A stretch of DNA of 5,106 bases from an uncultured Eubacteriales bacterium (GTDB lineage Bacteria; Bacillota; Clostridia; Lachnospirales; Bianqueaceae): assembly GCA_900322165.1 (NCBI GenBank), contig ONYR01000185.1:1-5106 (forward strand), in the 5' to 3' direction. The position numbers were made by a program, and so were the translations under genes. The notes beneath the pieces are model-generated. The model saw only the letters and a program-made list of their open reading frames with translations, did not search any database and had not been told where the DNA came from. This document shows, piece after piece, positions 1-4,743 of the stretch. Each line of letters starts with the position of its first letter. Position 1 is the first letter of the stretch.

Positions 1-1094
1 ATCATGTTGTCGGTGATGTCCATGCTTCCGACAAGGCCCATGCCAAGACGATCCTCCGGGACGAAGGAAAGGGATACACCGAGCTTCTGAATGCTGAGCG
101 GATCCTTACCGATGAGCTCTTCCTTCTCTCCGTTGTCATCAATGTAGGAGATGGAACCGCTCTCCGTCGGCTGCAGGCCGGCGATCGCCTCCAGAAGCTC
201 CTTCTGGCCGTTGCCGGAGATACCTGCAATACCGAGGATCTCACCCGAGTTGGCGGTAAAGGAGACATCCTTCAGCTTCAGCAGACCCTCCTCGTTACGT
301 ACGGTCAGATGCTCCACGCAGATACGCGGCTTCGGGTTGACCGGATCCGGACGCTCGATCTCGAGCTTCACCGGGTGACCGACAAGCATGCTGCTCATCT
401 CTTCGGCGTTGGTCTCCTTGGTCGGCATGTCCCCGACGTAAGTGCCCTTGCGCAGGACTGCCACGCGGTCGGACAGCTCCTCCACTTCATTCATTTTATG
501 GGTAATGATGACGATCGCTTTGCCGTCATCGCGCATCTTGCGAAGGACGTTGAAAAGCTTCTCGGTCTCCTGAGGCGTCAGCACGGCCGTCGGCTCATCA
601 AGGATCAGAATATCCGCTCCGCGGTACAGTACCTTGATGATTTCAACGGTCTGCTTCTGGGAAACGGACATGTTGTAGATCTTTTCGTTCGGATCGATCT
701 CAAACCCGTACAGACTGCAGAGGTTGTTGATCTTCTCCGCTACCTTTTTCAGATTGAACCGACCGGGCTCCTTCAGCCCGAGGGTGACGTTCTCAGCCGC
801 AGAAAGCACATCCACCAATTTAAAGTGCTGGTGGATCATGCCGATGCCGTACTTGAACGCATCCTTCGGAGAGGCAATGACGACTTCTTCGCCGTTGATA
901 TAGATCTGTCCCTCGTCCGGATAGTAGATGCCGGCAAGCATGTTCATGAGCGTTGTCTTGCCGCTGCCGTTCTCACCGAGAATCGCCAGGATCTCGCCCG
1001 CGTAAATGTCAAGCTGGGCGTCTTCGTTCGCCACGACCGAGCCGAAACGCTTGGTAATGTGGCGCATTTTGACAACCGGTTCTCTCTTGTCCAA
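1..1094 (-). CDS. Nucleoside-type ABC importer ATPase with two NBDs, 3' end cut by window edge
   Basis: This is the ATP-hydrolysing subunit of a membrane importer of the RbsA-like/BMP-associated class (B. subtilis YufO/NupO type), working at the inner face of the membrane. The frame is open for 364 codons to the left edge; the full protein would be about 500 residues. NBD1 has Walker A G40-ENGSGK46-TT, Q-loop Q89 in the motif IHQHF, a signature motif at 142-148 reading MSVSQKQ, Walker B ILILDEP at 162-168 and switch H199. NBD2 starts near residue 256. It has the degenerate Walker A of this class (GISGNGQKE, about 291-299, no GKT) and the family motif VPEDR (345-349). The start is TTG: GGAGG lies 8 nt upstream, and the first ATG (codon 10) falls inside the first beta strand. 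The gene follows the binding lipoprotein by 157 nt. Permease genes probably continue leftward. Nucleoside specificity is inferred from family and neighbours; a simple-sugar substrate is the alternative. Confidence 0.93.
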   Translation of the reverse strand, partial: MDKREPVVKMRHITKRFGSVVANEDAQLDIYAGEILAILGENGSGKTTLMNMLAGIYYPDEGQIYINGEEVVIASPKDAFKYGIGMIHQHFKLVDVLSAAENVTLGLKEPGRFNLKKVAEKINNLCSLYGFEIDPNEKIYNMSVSQKQTVEIIKVLYRGADILILDEPTAVLTPQETEKLFNVLRKMRDDGKAIVIITHKMNEVEELSDRVAVLRKGTYVGDMPTKETNAEEMSSMLVGHPVKLEIERPDPVNPKPRICVEHLTVRNEEGLLKLKDVSFTANSGEILGIAGISGNGQKELLEAIAGLQPTESGSISYIDDNGEKEELIGKDPLSIQKLGVSLSFVPEDRLGMGLVGSMDITDNM

Positions 1095-1102
1095 AAGGTG
1101 TT

Positions 1103-1108
1103 CCTCCC
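1103..1108 (-). promoter_or_regulatory. Ribosome binding site that sets a TTG start for the ABC ATPase
   Basis: On the minus strand GGGAGG lies 8 nt before TTG at 1094-1092. The ATPase homology begins almost at once after this codon (VVKMRHITKRFG), so a later ATG would remove the first strand of NBD1. The site therefore supports the TTG start. A TTG start would be expected to lower translation of the ATPase relative to the ATG-initiated lipoprotein upstream. Confidence 0.75.
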
Positions 1109-1131
1109 TGTTTCCGGTATAAAATAATTAT

Positions 1132-1190
1132 CCTGCTTAAGAAAAAACAAGAGAATTCAAGGGAAATTTTCCTGTGCTTTCTTAAACAGG
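1132..1190 (-). repeat. 13-nt imperfect inverted repeat in the lipoprotein-ATPase spacer
   Basis: The plus-strand arms CCTGCTTAAGAAA (1132-1144) and TTTCTTAAACAGG (1178-1190) are reverse complements except at one position (1136/1186). In minus-strand RNA that position is a G·U wobble, so all 13 positions can pair around a 33-nt loop. The structure lies between the stem-loop at 1203-1232 and the ATPase ribosome binding site. It may be an mRNA processing or stability element, or a protein-binding repeat. The function is not known. Confidence 0.55.
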
Positions 1191-1202
1191 ATGAAGGGAA
1201 AG

Positions 1203-1232
1203 GCCTGAGGCCTCGCAAAGGAGACCTCAGGC
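1203..1232 (-). terminator. Strong stem-loop after the lipoprotein gene (partial terminator or 3' stabiliser)
   Basis: Arms 1203-1214 and 1221-1232 pair at 11 of 12 positions (one internal mismatch, 1211/1224) around a 6-nt loop, and most of the pairs are G-C. It begins 19 nt after the lipoprotein stop codon. On the minus strand the following bases are CTTTCCCTTC, a poor U-tract, so read-through into the ATPase gene is likely. A stem-loop here fits the common arrangement in which a binding-protein mRNA ends at, or is protected by, a hairpin and so accumulates above the transporter subunits. Confidence 0.65.
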
Positions 1233-1251
1233 AATTCGTTGTTAATGAAGA

Positions 1252-2448
1252 TCAGCCGAAGTTGGTATCCAGCAGCGTGATGCCGTCGATCTGAATATCA
1301 AAGTACGGAGCGGAACGGAACTTGGACTCATGGAAAGCACCGTTCTCGATCACTTCGGTATCCGGGGTGTAAGCGGCATCGGTGTCAACATCAGCCATAT
1401 AGGAGCTGAGGTTCTGGCCGCCAACGGTGAAGGTAGAAGCGTCGAAGACTTCCAGAGAACCGTCCTCAAGCATAGCCTGAACTTCCGCAAGCTTCTCAGC
1501 GGTGCCGGCAGCGGCAACGTTCGCGTTAACGTCGGTCAGCTTAACGGAACCGGTAGCGATGGTGCCGGTCCAGTCGGTGTCGATGGCCTTGCCGTCACGG
1601 ACGCACTCGATGGCGTAGGTGAAGTAAGGAGCCCAGTCGATACGGGAAGAAACGATGAAGGTGTTGGGAGCAACATCCTGAGTGGAACCGTTGTAGGAAA
1701 CGTTCGGAACACCGGCGGTCTCGCAGGCGGTCGGAGCACCCATGGAGTCAGCATGCTGGCTGATCAGGACGCAGCCGTTCTGGATCAGCTTGTTAGCGCC
1801 TTCCTTCTCAGCGGTCTCATCGTACCAGGAACCGGTGAAGGTAACTTCCATCGTAGCTTCCGGAACAATGTAGCGAACGCCAAGGAAGAAAGAGGTGTAG
1901 CCGGAGATAACTTCCGCATAGGTGAAAGCGCCGACATAACCGATCTTAGCCTGGTCAACGGTGATCGTGCCGTTGTCGATCATCTCCTGCAGCTTCATTC
2001 CGGCAGCAACACCGGCCAGGAAGCGGCCTTCGTAGATCGAAGCAAATGCGTTGTGGTAGTTGTCAAGGCCTTCGGTATGAGCCTTGGTACCGGTAGCATG
2101 GCAGAACTGAACGTCCGGGTTTTCCTTCGCAGCCTGGATCATGAAGTCCTCATGACCGAAAGAGTCCGCAAAGATGACGTTGCATCCTTCGTCAACCAGT
2201 TCCATGGCTGCATCGTAGCACTCCTGGCCTTCCGGGATGTTGGTCTTGAGAACGTACTCGATGCCCAGAGCTTCACAAGCTTCCTTAGCAGCGTTGATGA
2301 AGTTGAGGTCATAGGTGGAGTTCTCATCGTGAAGGAAGATAAAGCCTGCCTTCAGCGTGTCATTGCTCTCATTGCCGTTGCTGTTGGAGCAACCGACAAG
2401 TCCCAGCACCATCAGAGATGCCAAGAGAATTGCAAGAAATTTTTTCAT
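1252..2448 (-). CDS. BMP/PnrA-family substrate-binding lipoprotein of a nucleoside ABC transporter
   Basis: This is the extracytoplasmic receptor that hands ligand to the ABC permease. It has 398 residues. The N-terminus is a lipoprotein signal: MKK, a hydrophobic stretch, then lipobox L17-V18-G19-C20, so C20 should be lipid-anchored. A Ser/Asn-rich linker (21-31) precedes the two-lobed periplasmic-binding fold. Family landmarks include EGRFLAGVAAGM (140-151), KIGYVGAF (168-175), GYTSFFLGVR (183-192), a Q231-H232-A-D region and the hinge-like IDWAPYFTYAIE (270-281). The ligand-loop segment around 40-50 reads HDENSTYDLNF, not the more usual D-x-SFN form. The start ATG has GGAGGAG 3 nt upstream. 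The gene lies 60 nt after xpt and 157 nt before the ATPase, on the same strand. BMP proteins of this type mostly bind purine nucleosides. The neighbouring salvage genes support that, but the ligand is inferred. Confidence 0.93.
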   Translation of the reverse strand: MKKFLAILLASLMVLGLVGCSNSNGNESNDTLKAGFIFLHDENSTYDLNFINAAKEACEALGIEYVLKTNIPEGQECYDAAMELVDEGCNVIFADSFGHEDFMIQAAKENPDVQFCHATGTKAHTEGLDNYHNAFASIYEGRFLAGVAAGMKLQEMIDNGTITVDQAKIGYVGAFTYAEVISGYTSFFLGVRYIVPEATMEVTFTGSWYDETAEKEGANKLIQNGCVLISQHADSMGAPTACETAGVPNVSYNGSTQDVAPNTFIVSSRIDWAPYFTYAIECVRDGKAIDTDWTGTIATGSVKLTDVNANVAAAGTAEKLAEVQAMLEDGSLEVFDASTFTVGGQNLSSYMADVDTDAAYTPDTEVIENGAFHESKFRSAPYFDIQIDGITLLDTNFG

Positions 2449-2474
2449 TTTCTCCTCCGAAAAATGTTTGTTTT

Positions 2475-2498
2475 ATTTCAAGCCGTTCGGCTTAAAAC
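2475..2498 (-). other. Stem-loop in the xpt-lipoprotein spacer
   Basis: In minus-strand RNA, arms 2489-2498 and 2475-2484 form 10 pairs, two of them G·U wobbles, closed by a GAAC tetraloop; the core is AAGCC/GGCTT. No U-tract follows on the minus strand (AAAACAAAC comes next), so it is not a normal intrinsic terminator. It sits 16 nt upstream of the lipoprotein ribosome binding site. It could protect or separate the lipoprotein message from xpt. Confidence 0.5.
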
Positions 2499-2508
2499 CG
2501 TAGGAAGC

Positions 2509-3084
2509 TCAGTCGACGAACTCGATCCCCTTCTCAGGATCCATCGACTTCACGCGGGCGAGGGACTCGACGCGAACGCCCATCGAACGAATCAGATCGC
2601 CGCCGGGCTGGAACGCTTTCTCGACCGCAATGCCCGCTCCGACAAGCTCAGCGCCCGAGTCGCGGACAAGCTTGATAAGGCCCTGCAGCGCAGAACCCAT
2701 CGCGAGGAAGTCATCAATAATCAGAACTCGATCTCCCTCATGCAGAAAGTCCTTAGAAACAATAATATCGTAGACTCGTCCGTGCGTGAAGGATTCCACC
2801 TTCGACGTCCAGACATCGCCTGCGATATTCTTGGTTTTATTCTTTTTTGCAAAAACAACAGGGCAGCCGAACTGCTCGGCCGCAATACATGCAATGCCGA
2901 TGCCGGAAGCCTCGATTGTCAGAATCTTGTTGACCCCGCAGCCTTCGTAAAGGCGCGCAAACTCCTTGCCCATCTCGATAAAGAGCTGAATGTCCATCTG
3001 GTGGTTCAGGAAGCTGTCCACCTTCAGTACACCGCCCTCTCTGACGATTCCGTCGCGTCTGATCCGCTCTTCCAGAAGTTTCAT
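2509..3084 (-). CDS. xpt: Xanthine phosphoribosyltransferase
   Basis: This cytosolic purine-salvage enzyme converts xanthine and PRPP to XMP and pyrophosphate, leading to GMP. It has 191 residues, close to the 194 of B. subtilis Xpt, and appears to align to it without gaps through the core. The diagnostic N-terminal LKVDSFLNHQ (20-29) holds the base-contacting L20 and N27. The type I PRT PRPP motif is VLIIDDFLAMGSA (120-132), with D124-D125 and the loop A128-G130-A132. K156 in VEKAFQPG (154-161) corresponds to the purine-contacting lysine, and RVESLARV (171-178) is typical of Xpt. The loop reads AMGSA where B. subtilis has ANGQA. AAGGAG lies 10 nt before the ATG. It is the first gene of the leftward unit, with a promoter at 3141-3169. 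It is followed by the nucleoside-receptor gene, not by the pbuX xanthine permease that pairs with xpt in Bacillus. Confidence 0.96.
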   Translation of the reverse strand: MKLLEERIRRDGIVREGGVLKVDSFLNHQMDIQLFIEMGKEFARLYEGCGVNKILTIEASGIGIACIAAEQFGCPVVFAKKNKTKNIAGDVWTSKVESFTHGRVYDIIVSKDFLHEGDRVLIIDDFLAMGSALQGLIKLVRDSGAELVGAGIAVEKAFQPGGDLIRSMGVRVESLARVKSMDPEKGIEFVD

Positions 3085-3140
3085 ATCGAAACCGCTCCTT
3101 CGTTTAACGAGTATATAGGTAACAAGAAAATAATAACTGA

Positions 3141-3169
3141 ATGATACTAAATTTTATCTATCATTTCAA
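3141..3169 (-). promoter_or_regulatory. Sigma-A type promoter for xpt and the transporter genes
   Basis: On the minus strand the -35 box is TTGAAA (3169-3164), the spacer is exactly 17 nt, and the -10 box is TATCAT (3146-3141). Transcription would start near 3134, giving a leader of about 50 nt before the xpt ATG. That is too short to contain a full purine aptamer, and the leader shows no purine-riboswitch core. A second -10-like word, TATACT, lies closer to the gene but lacks a good -35. Confidence 0.6.
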
Positions 3170-3170
3170 C

Positions 3171-3183
3171 TTGGAAAATCCAA
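3171..3183. promoter_or_regulatory. 13-bp palindrome abutting the xpt -35 box (operator candidate)
   Basis: TTGGA-AAA-TCCAA is a perfect inverted repeat with 5-bp arms and a 3-bp centre. It lies one base beyond the -35 box of the xpt promoter, where a dimeric regulator could touch RNA polymerase or block it. The regulator is unknown, and a palindrome this short and A/T-centred could occur by chance. Confidence 0.35.
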
Positions 3184-3203
3184 CAAAAGGGAATGTGATT
3201 TCC

Positions 3204-3219
3204 GTCATTCTTTGTCATT
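3204..3219 (+). repeat. Tandem GTCATT words one helical turn apart
   Basis: GTCATT occurs at 3204-3209 and again at 3214-3219, a 10-bp period. The reverse complement ATGAC appears at 3233-3237 inside the palindrome at 3229-3243. The three GTCAT words on roughly one face of the helix, between the two divergent promoters, look like possible half-sites for a regulator. The evidence is positional only. Confidence 0.3.
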
Positions 3220-3228
3220 TTTAATAAA

Positions 3229-3243
3229 GAGTATGACATACTC
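3229..3243. promoter_or_regulatory. 15-bp palindrome just upstream of the tdk promoter (operator candidate)
   Basis: GAGTATG-A-CATACTC is a perfect inverted repeat with 7-bp arms and a single central base. It ends 7 bp before the tdk -35 box (3251). This size and placement suit a dimeric transcription factor acting on tdk-deoC-deoD, and perhaps on the divergent xpt unit. I cannot match it to a regulator with confidence. It is distinct from the Bacillus PurR box, which has a CCGAAC core. Confidence 0.5.
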
Positions 3244-3250
3244 CTCAGCA

Positions 3251-3279
3251 TTGACTTTTTATCCCGTTCCCTCCATAAT
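3251..3279 (+). promoter_or_regulatory. Sigma-A promoter for tdk-deoC-deoD
   Basis: The -35 box TTGACT (3251-3256) is separated by 17 nt from the -10 box CATAAT (3274-3279), each one base from consensus. Initiation would be near 3286, giving a leader of about 67 nt to the tdk ATG. No comparable promoter is evident in the 65-nt tdk-deoC or 48-nt deoC-deoD gaps, so this one probably drives all three genes. Confidence 0.7.
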
Positions 3280-3295
3280 ACGAGAGAGAAGGTGC

Positions 3296-3313
3296 AATTC
3301 GGGAAGCCGAATT
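3296..3313 (+). other. Hairpin in the tdk leader
   Basis: AATTCGG (3296-3302) pairs perfectly with CCGAATT (3307-3313) around a GAAG loop. It begins about 10 nt after the predicted transcription start and is followed by a loosely U-rich stretch (3317-3329). It could be a weak attenuator, a 5' stabilising hairpin that protects the mRNA, or a DNA operator overlapping the start of transcription. The stem is short and half A-T, so efficient termination is unlikely. Confidence 0.4.
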
Positions 3314-3337
3314 CATCTGTTTATTTTATCATTCAAG

Positions 3338-3342
3338 GGAGG
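3338..3342 (+). promoter_or_regulatory. tdk: Ribosome binding site that sets the tdk start
   Basis: GGAGG lies 10 nt before the ATG at 3353, which begins MAKLYFKFGAMGS, the expected Tdk N-terminus. The reading frame stays open back to 3212, but that stretch contains the promoter, lacks homology to Tdk and would add 47 residues. Another ATG at 3343 is out of frame and too close to the ribosome site. Confidence 0.75.
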
Positions 3343-3352
3343 ATGCGCCGAC

Positions 3353-3979
3353 ATGGCCAAACTCTATTTTAAGTTTGGCGCCATGGGGTCTTCCAAGACC
3401 GCCCAGGCACTGATGACAAAGTTTAATTATGAAGAAAAAGGCAAATCGGTCCTGCTGATCAAGCCTTCCACGGACACGCGCGATGACCTTGCGGATGAAA
3501 ACGGTAACGTCCGCACGGTCGTAAGATCGCGCATCGGACTCTTCGCGGACGCACTGGCTGTCTCCGCTGACGTGGACGTGCGCGAGCTCTATCACCGCCT
3601 CAATGAGGAAAAGCCGCTCGACGTTCTGATCTGTGACGAATGCCAGTTTTTGACCGGCGCACAGGTCAATCAGCTCAAGGACCTCGCCGATCTCGACGAC
3701 GTTCCGGTTCTGTGCTTCGGTCTCCGCGCGGACTTCCAGACCAAGCTGTTCCCCGGCTCCAAGCGTCTGTTTGAGATCGCCGACAGCATCACCGAGATCA
3801 AGTCGGTCTGCCGCTGCGGCCGCAAGGCTACCGTCAATGCCCGCTTCGACGATAACGGTGTCATTATCGTGGAAGGCGCTCAGGTCGTCCTCGGAGGCAA
3901 CGACCGCTATGAGGGTGTCTGCTACAGCTGCTACCGCAAGATGATCCGCGAAGCCGGCCACGAGATGCCCAAGCCCTAA
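3353..3979 (+). CDS. tdk: Thymidine kinase (type II)
   Basis: This cytosolic enzyme phosphorylates thymidine (and deoxyuridine) with ATP to give dTMP (dUMP). It has 208 residues, against 205 in E. coli Tdk, which it follows closely along its length. The N-terminal strand LYFKFG leads into the P-loop G9-AMGSS-K15-T16. The catalytic base is E96 in ICDECQFL (93-100). The segment VLCFGLRADFQTKLFPGS (119-136) is the conserved region before the lasso. The structural zinc site is C153/C155 (CRCGRKA) with C190/C193 (CYSC); E. coli uses Cys-x-x-His for the second pair. GGNDRYEGVC (181-190) forms the substrate-binding lasso. In the P-loop, serine replaces the glycine usually found before the lysine (GKS/GKT). 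All other landmarks are intact, so an active enzyme is expected. It is the first gene of the rightward unit, 65 nt before deoC. Confidence 0.97.
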   Translation: MAKLYFKFGAMGSSKTAQALMTKFNYEEKGKSVLLIKPSTDTRDDLADENGNVRTVVRSRIGLFADALAVSADVDVRELYHRLNEEKPLDVLICDECQFLTGAQVNQLKDLADLDDVPVLCFGLRADFQTKLFPGSKRLFEIADSITEIKSVCRCGRKATVNARFDDNGVIIVEGAQVVLGGNDRYEGVCYSCYRKMIREAGHEMPKP

Positions 3980-4044
3980 AGCGTTCTCATCAATCCGTTT
4001 TTTCAATCATATTTTCTACATATTCCAGAGAAGGAGTTACTGCC

Positions 4045-4695
4045 ATGGATATTCAAACCATCTTATCTAAAGTTGACCACACTCTCCTCGCTCAGGGCGC
4101 AACCTGGGACGAGATCAAAGCGCTGCTCGATGACGGCATGAAATATCATACCGCATCCTGCTGCATTCCCGCTTCCTATGTCAAACGTGCGAAGGAATAC
4201 GTCGGCGACAACCTTGCCATCTGCACAGTCATCGGCTTCCCGAACGGCTACTCCACCTGCGCGGTCAAATGCTTCGAGACCGAGGATGCCGTTGCCAACG
4301 GAGCGGACGAGATCGACATGGTCATCAATATCGGCGATCTCAAAGATAAACACTACGACGCGATCCTTGCGGAGATCAACGCAGTGAAAAAGGCCTGCCA
4401 CGGCAAACTGCTGAAGGTCATCATTGAGACCTGCCTGCTGACCGATGAAGAGAAGATCAAAATGTGCGAGATCGTCTCCGAATCCGACGCGGACTATATC
4501 AAGACCTCGACCGGCTTCTCCACCGGCGGTGCAACCAAGGAGGACGTTAAGCTTTTCGCAGAGCATGTCAAGCCCGGAACCCTCATCAAGGCGGCCGGCG
4601 GTATCTCCTCCATTCAGGATGCCGAGGACTTCATCAACCTCGGAGCCTCCCGTCTTGGAACGAGCCGCATCGTCAAGATCGTTAAGCAGATGTAA
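4045..4695 (+). CDS. deoC: 2-Deoxyribose-5-phosphate aldolase
   Basis: This class I (Schiff-base) aldolase cleaves 2-deoxyribose-5-phosphate to acetaldehyde and glyceraldehyde-3-phosphate, so the sugar of deoxynucleosides can feed glycolysis. It has 216 residues, typical of the shorter Firmicutes form (E. coli DeoC has 259). The N-terminus KVDHTLLAQGAT (9-20) is characteristic. D91 in ADEIDMVIN (87-95) is the catalytic acid/base. K153 in ADYIKTSTGF (149-158) forms the Schiff base, and K182 in TLIKAAGGI (179-187) is the second catalytic lysine. The phosphate-binding elements are K-x-x-GG at 182-186 and LGTSR (204-208). The ATG has AAGGAG 8 nt upstream. The gene lies 65 nt after tdk and 48 nt before deoD, with no evident terminator between them. 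An operon of tdk, deoC and deoD is therefore likely. The C-terminus ends at KQM, with none of the Tyr-tipped tail of the E. coli enzyme. Confidence 0.97.
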   Translation: MDIQTILSKVDHTLLAQGATWDEIKALLDDGMKYHTASCCIPASYVKRAKEYVGDNLAICTVIGFPNGYSTCAVKCFETEDAVANGADEIDMVINIGDLKDKHYDAILAEINAVKKACHGKLLKVIIETCLLTDEEKIKMCEIVSESDADYIKTSTGFSTGGATKEDVKLFAEHVKPGTLIKAAGGISSIQDAEDFINLGASRLGTSRIVKIVKQM

Positions 4696-4743
4696 GATCC
4701 GTATCATGACCAATCATACTAATTAAAGGAGGGAGAACATCAG

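Noticed and set aside
309..1127. A 272-codon open frame on the plus strand
   Set aside because: It is antisense to the ABC ATPase, whose Walker A, Walker B and switch motifs are clear on the minus strand. The plus-strand product resembles nothing I recognise.
1095..1131. Separate promoter for the ABC ATPase in the A/T-rich spacer
   Set aside because: TATTTT-like and TTGTTT words exist, but no pair has both acceptable boxes and 16-18 nt spacing.
1330..3144. A 604-codon open frame on the plus strand
   Set aside because: It runs antisense across the lipoprotein gene and xpt and through their spacer. It has no recognisable domain and no ribosome site. Both minus-strand genes have clear family identity, so this is a codon-bias shadow.
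3296..3313. PurR box because of CCGAA words
   Set aside because: The CCGAA words form a tight 18-bp hairpin. They lack the CCGAAC core and the 16-17 bp spacing of paired Bacillus PurR boxes.
3212..3352. N-terminal extension of tdk by 47 residues
   Set aside because: The segment contains the tdk promoter and leader, has no homology to Tdk, and the ATG at 3353 has its own ribosome site.
3329..4006. A 225-codon open frame antisense to tdk
   Set aside because: Tdk on the plus strand has all catalytic and zinc residues. The antisense product is low-complexity and without motifs.
3980..4044. Terminator at the T-run after tdk (about 3998-4005)
   Set aside because: No stable hairpin precedes the T-run, so read-through into deoC is expected.
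4063..4713. A 216-codon open frame antisense to deoC
   Set aside because: DeoC on the plus strand has all its active-site residues, and the antisense frame is an artefact of codon usage.
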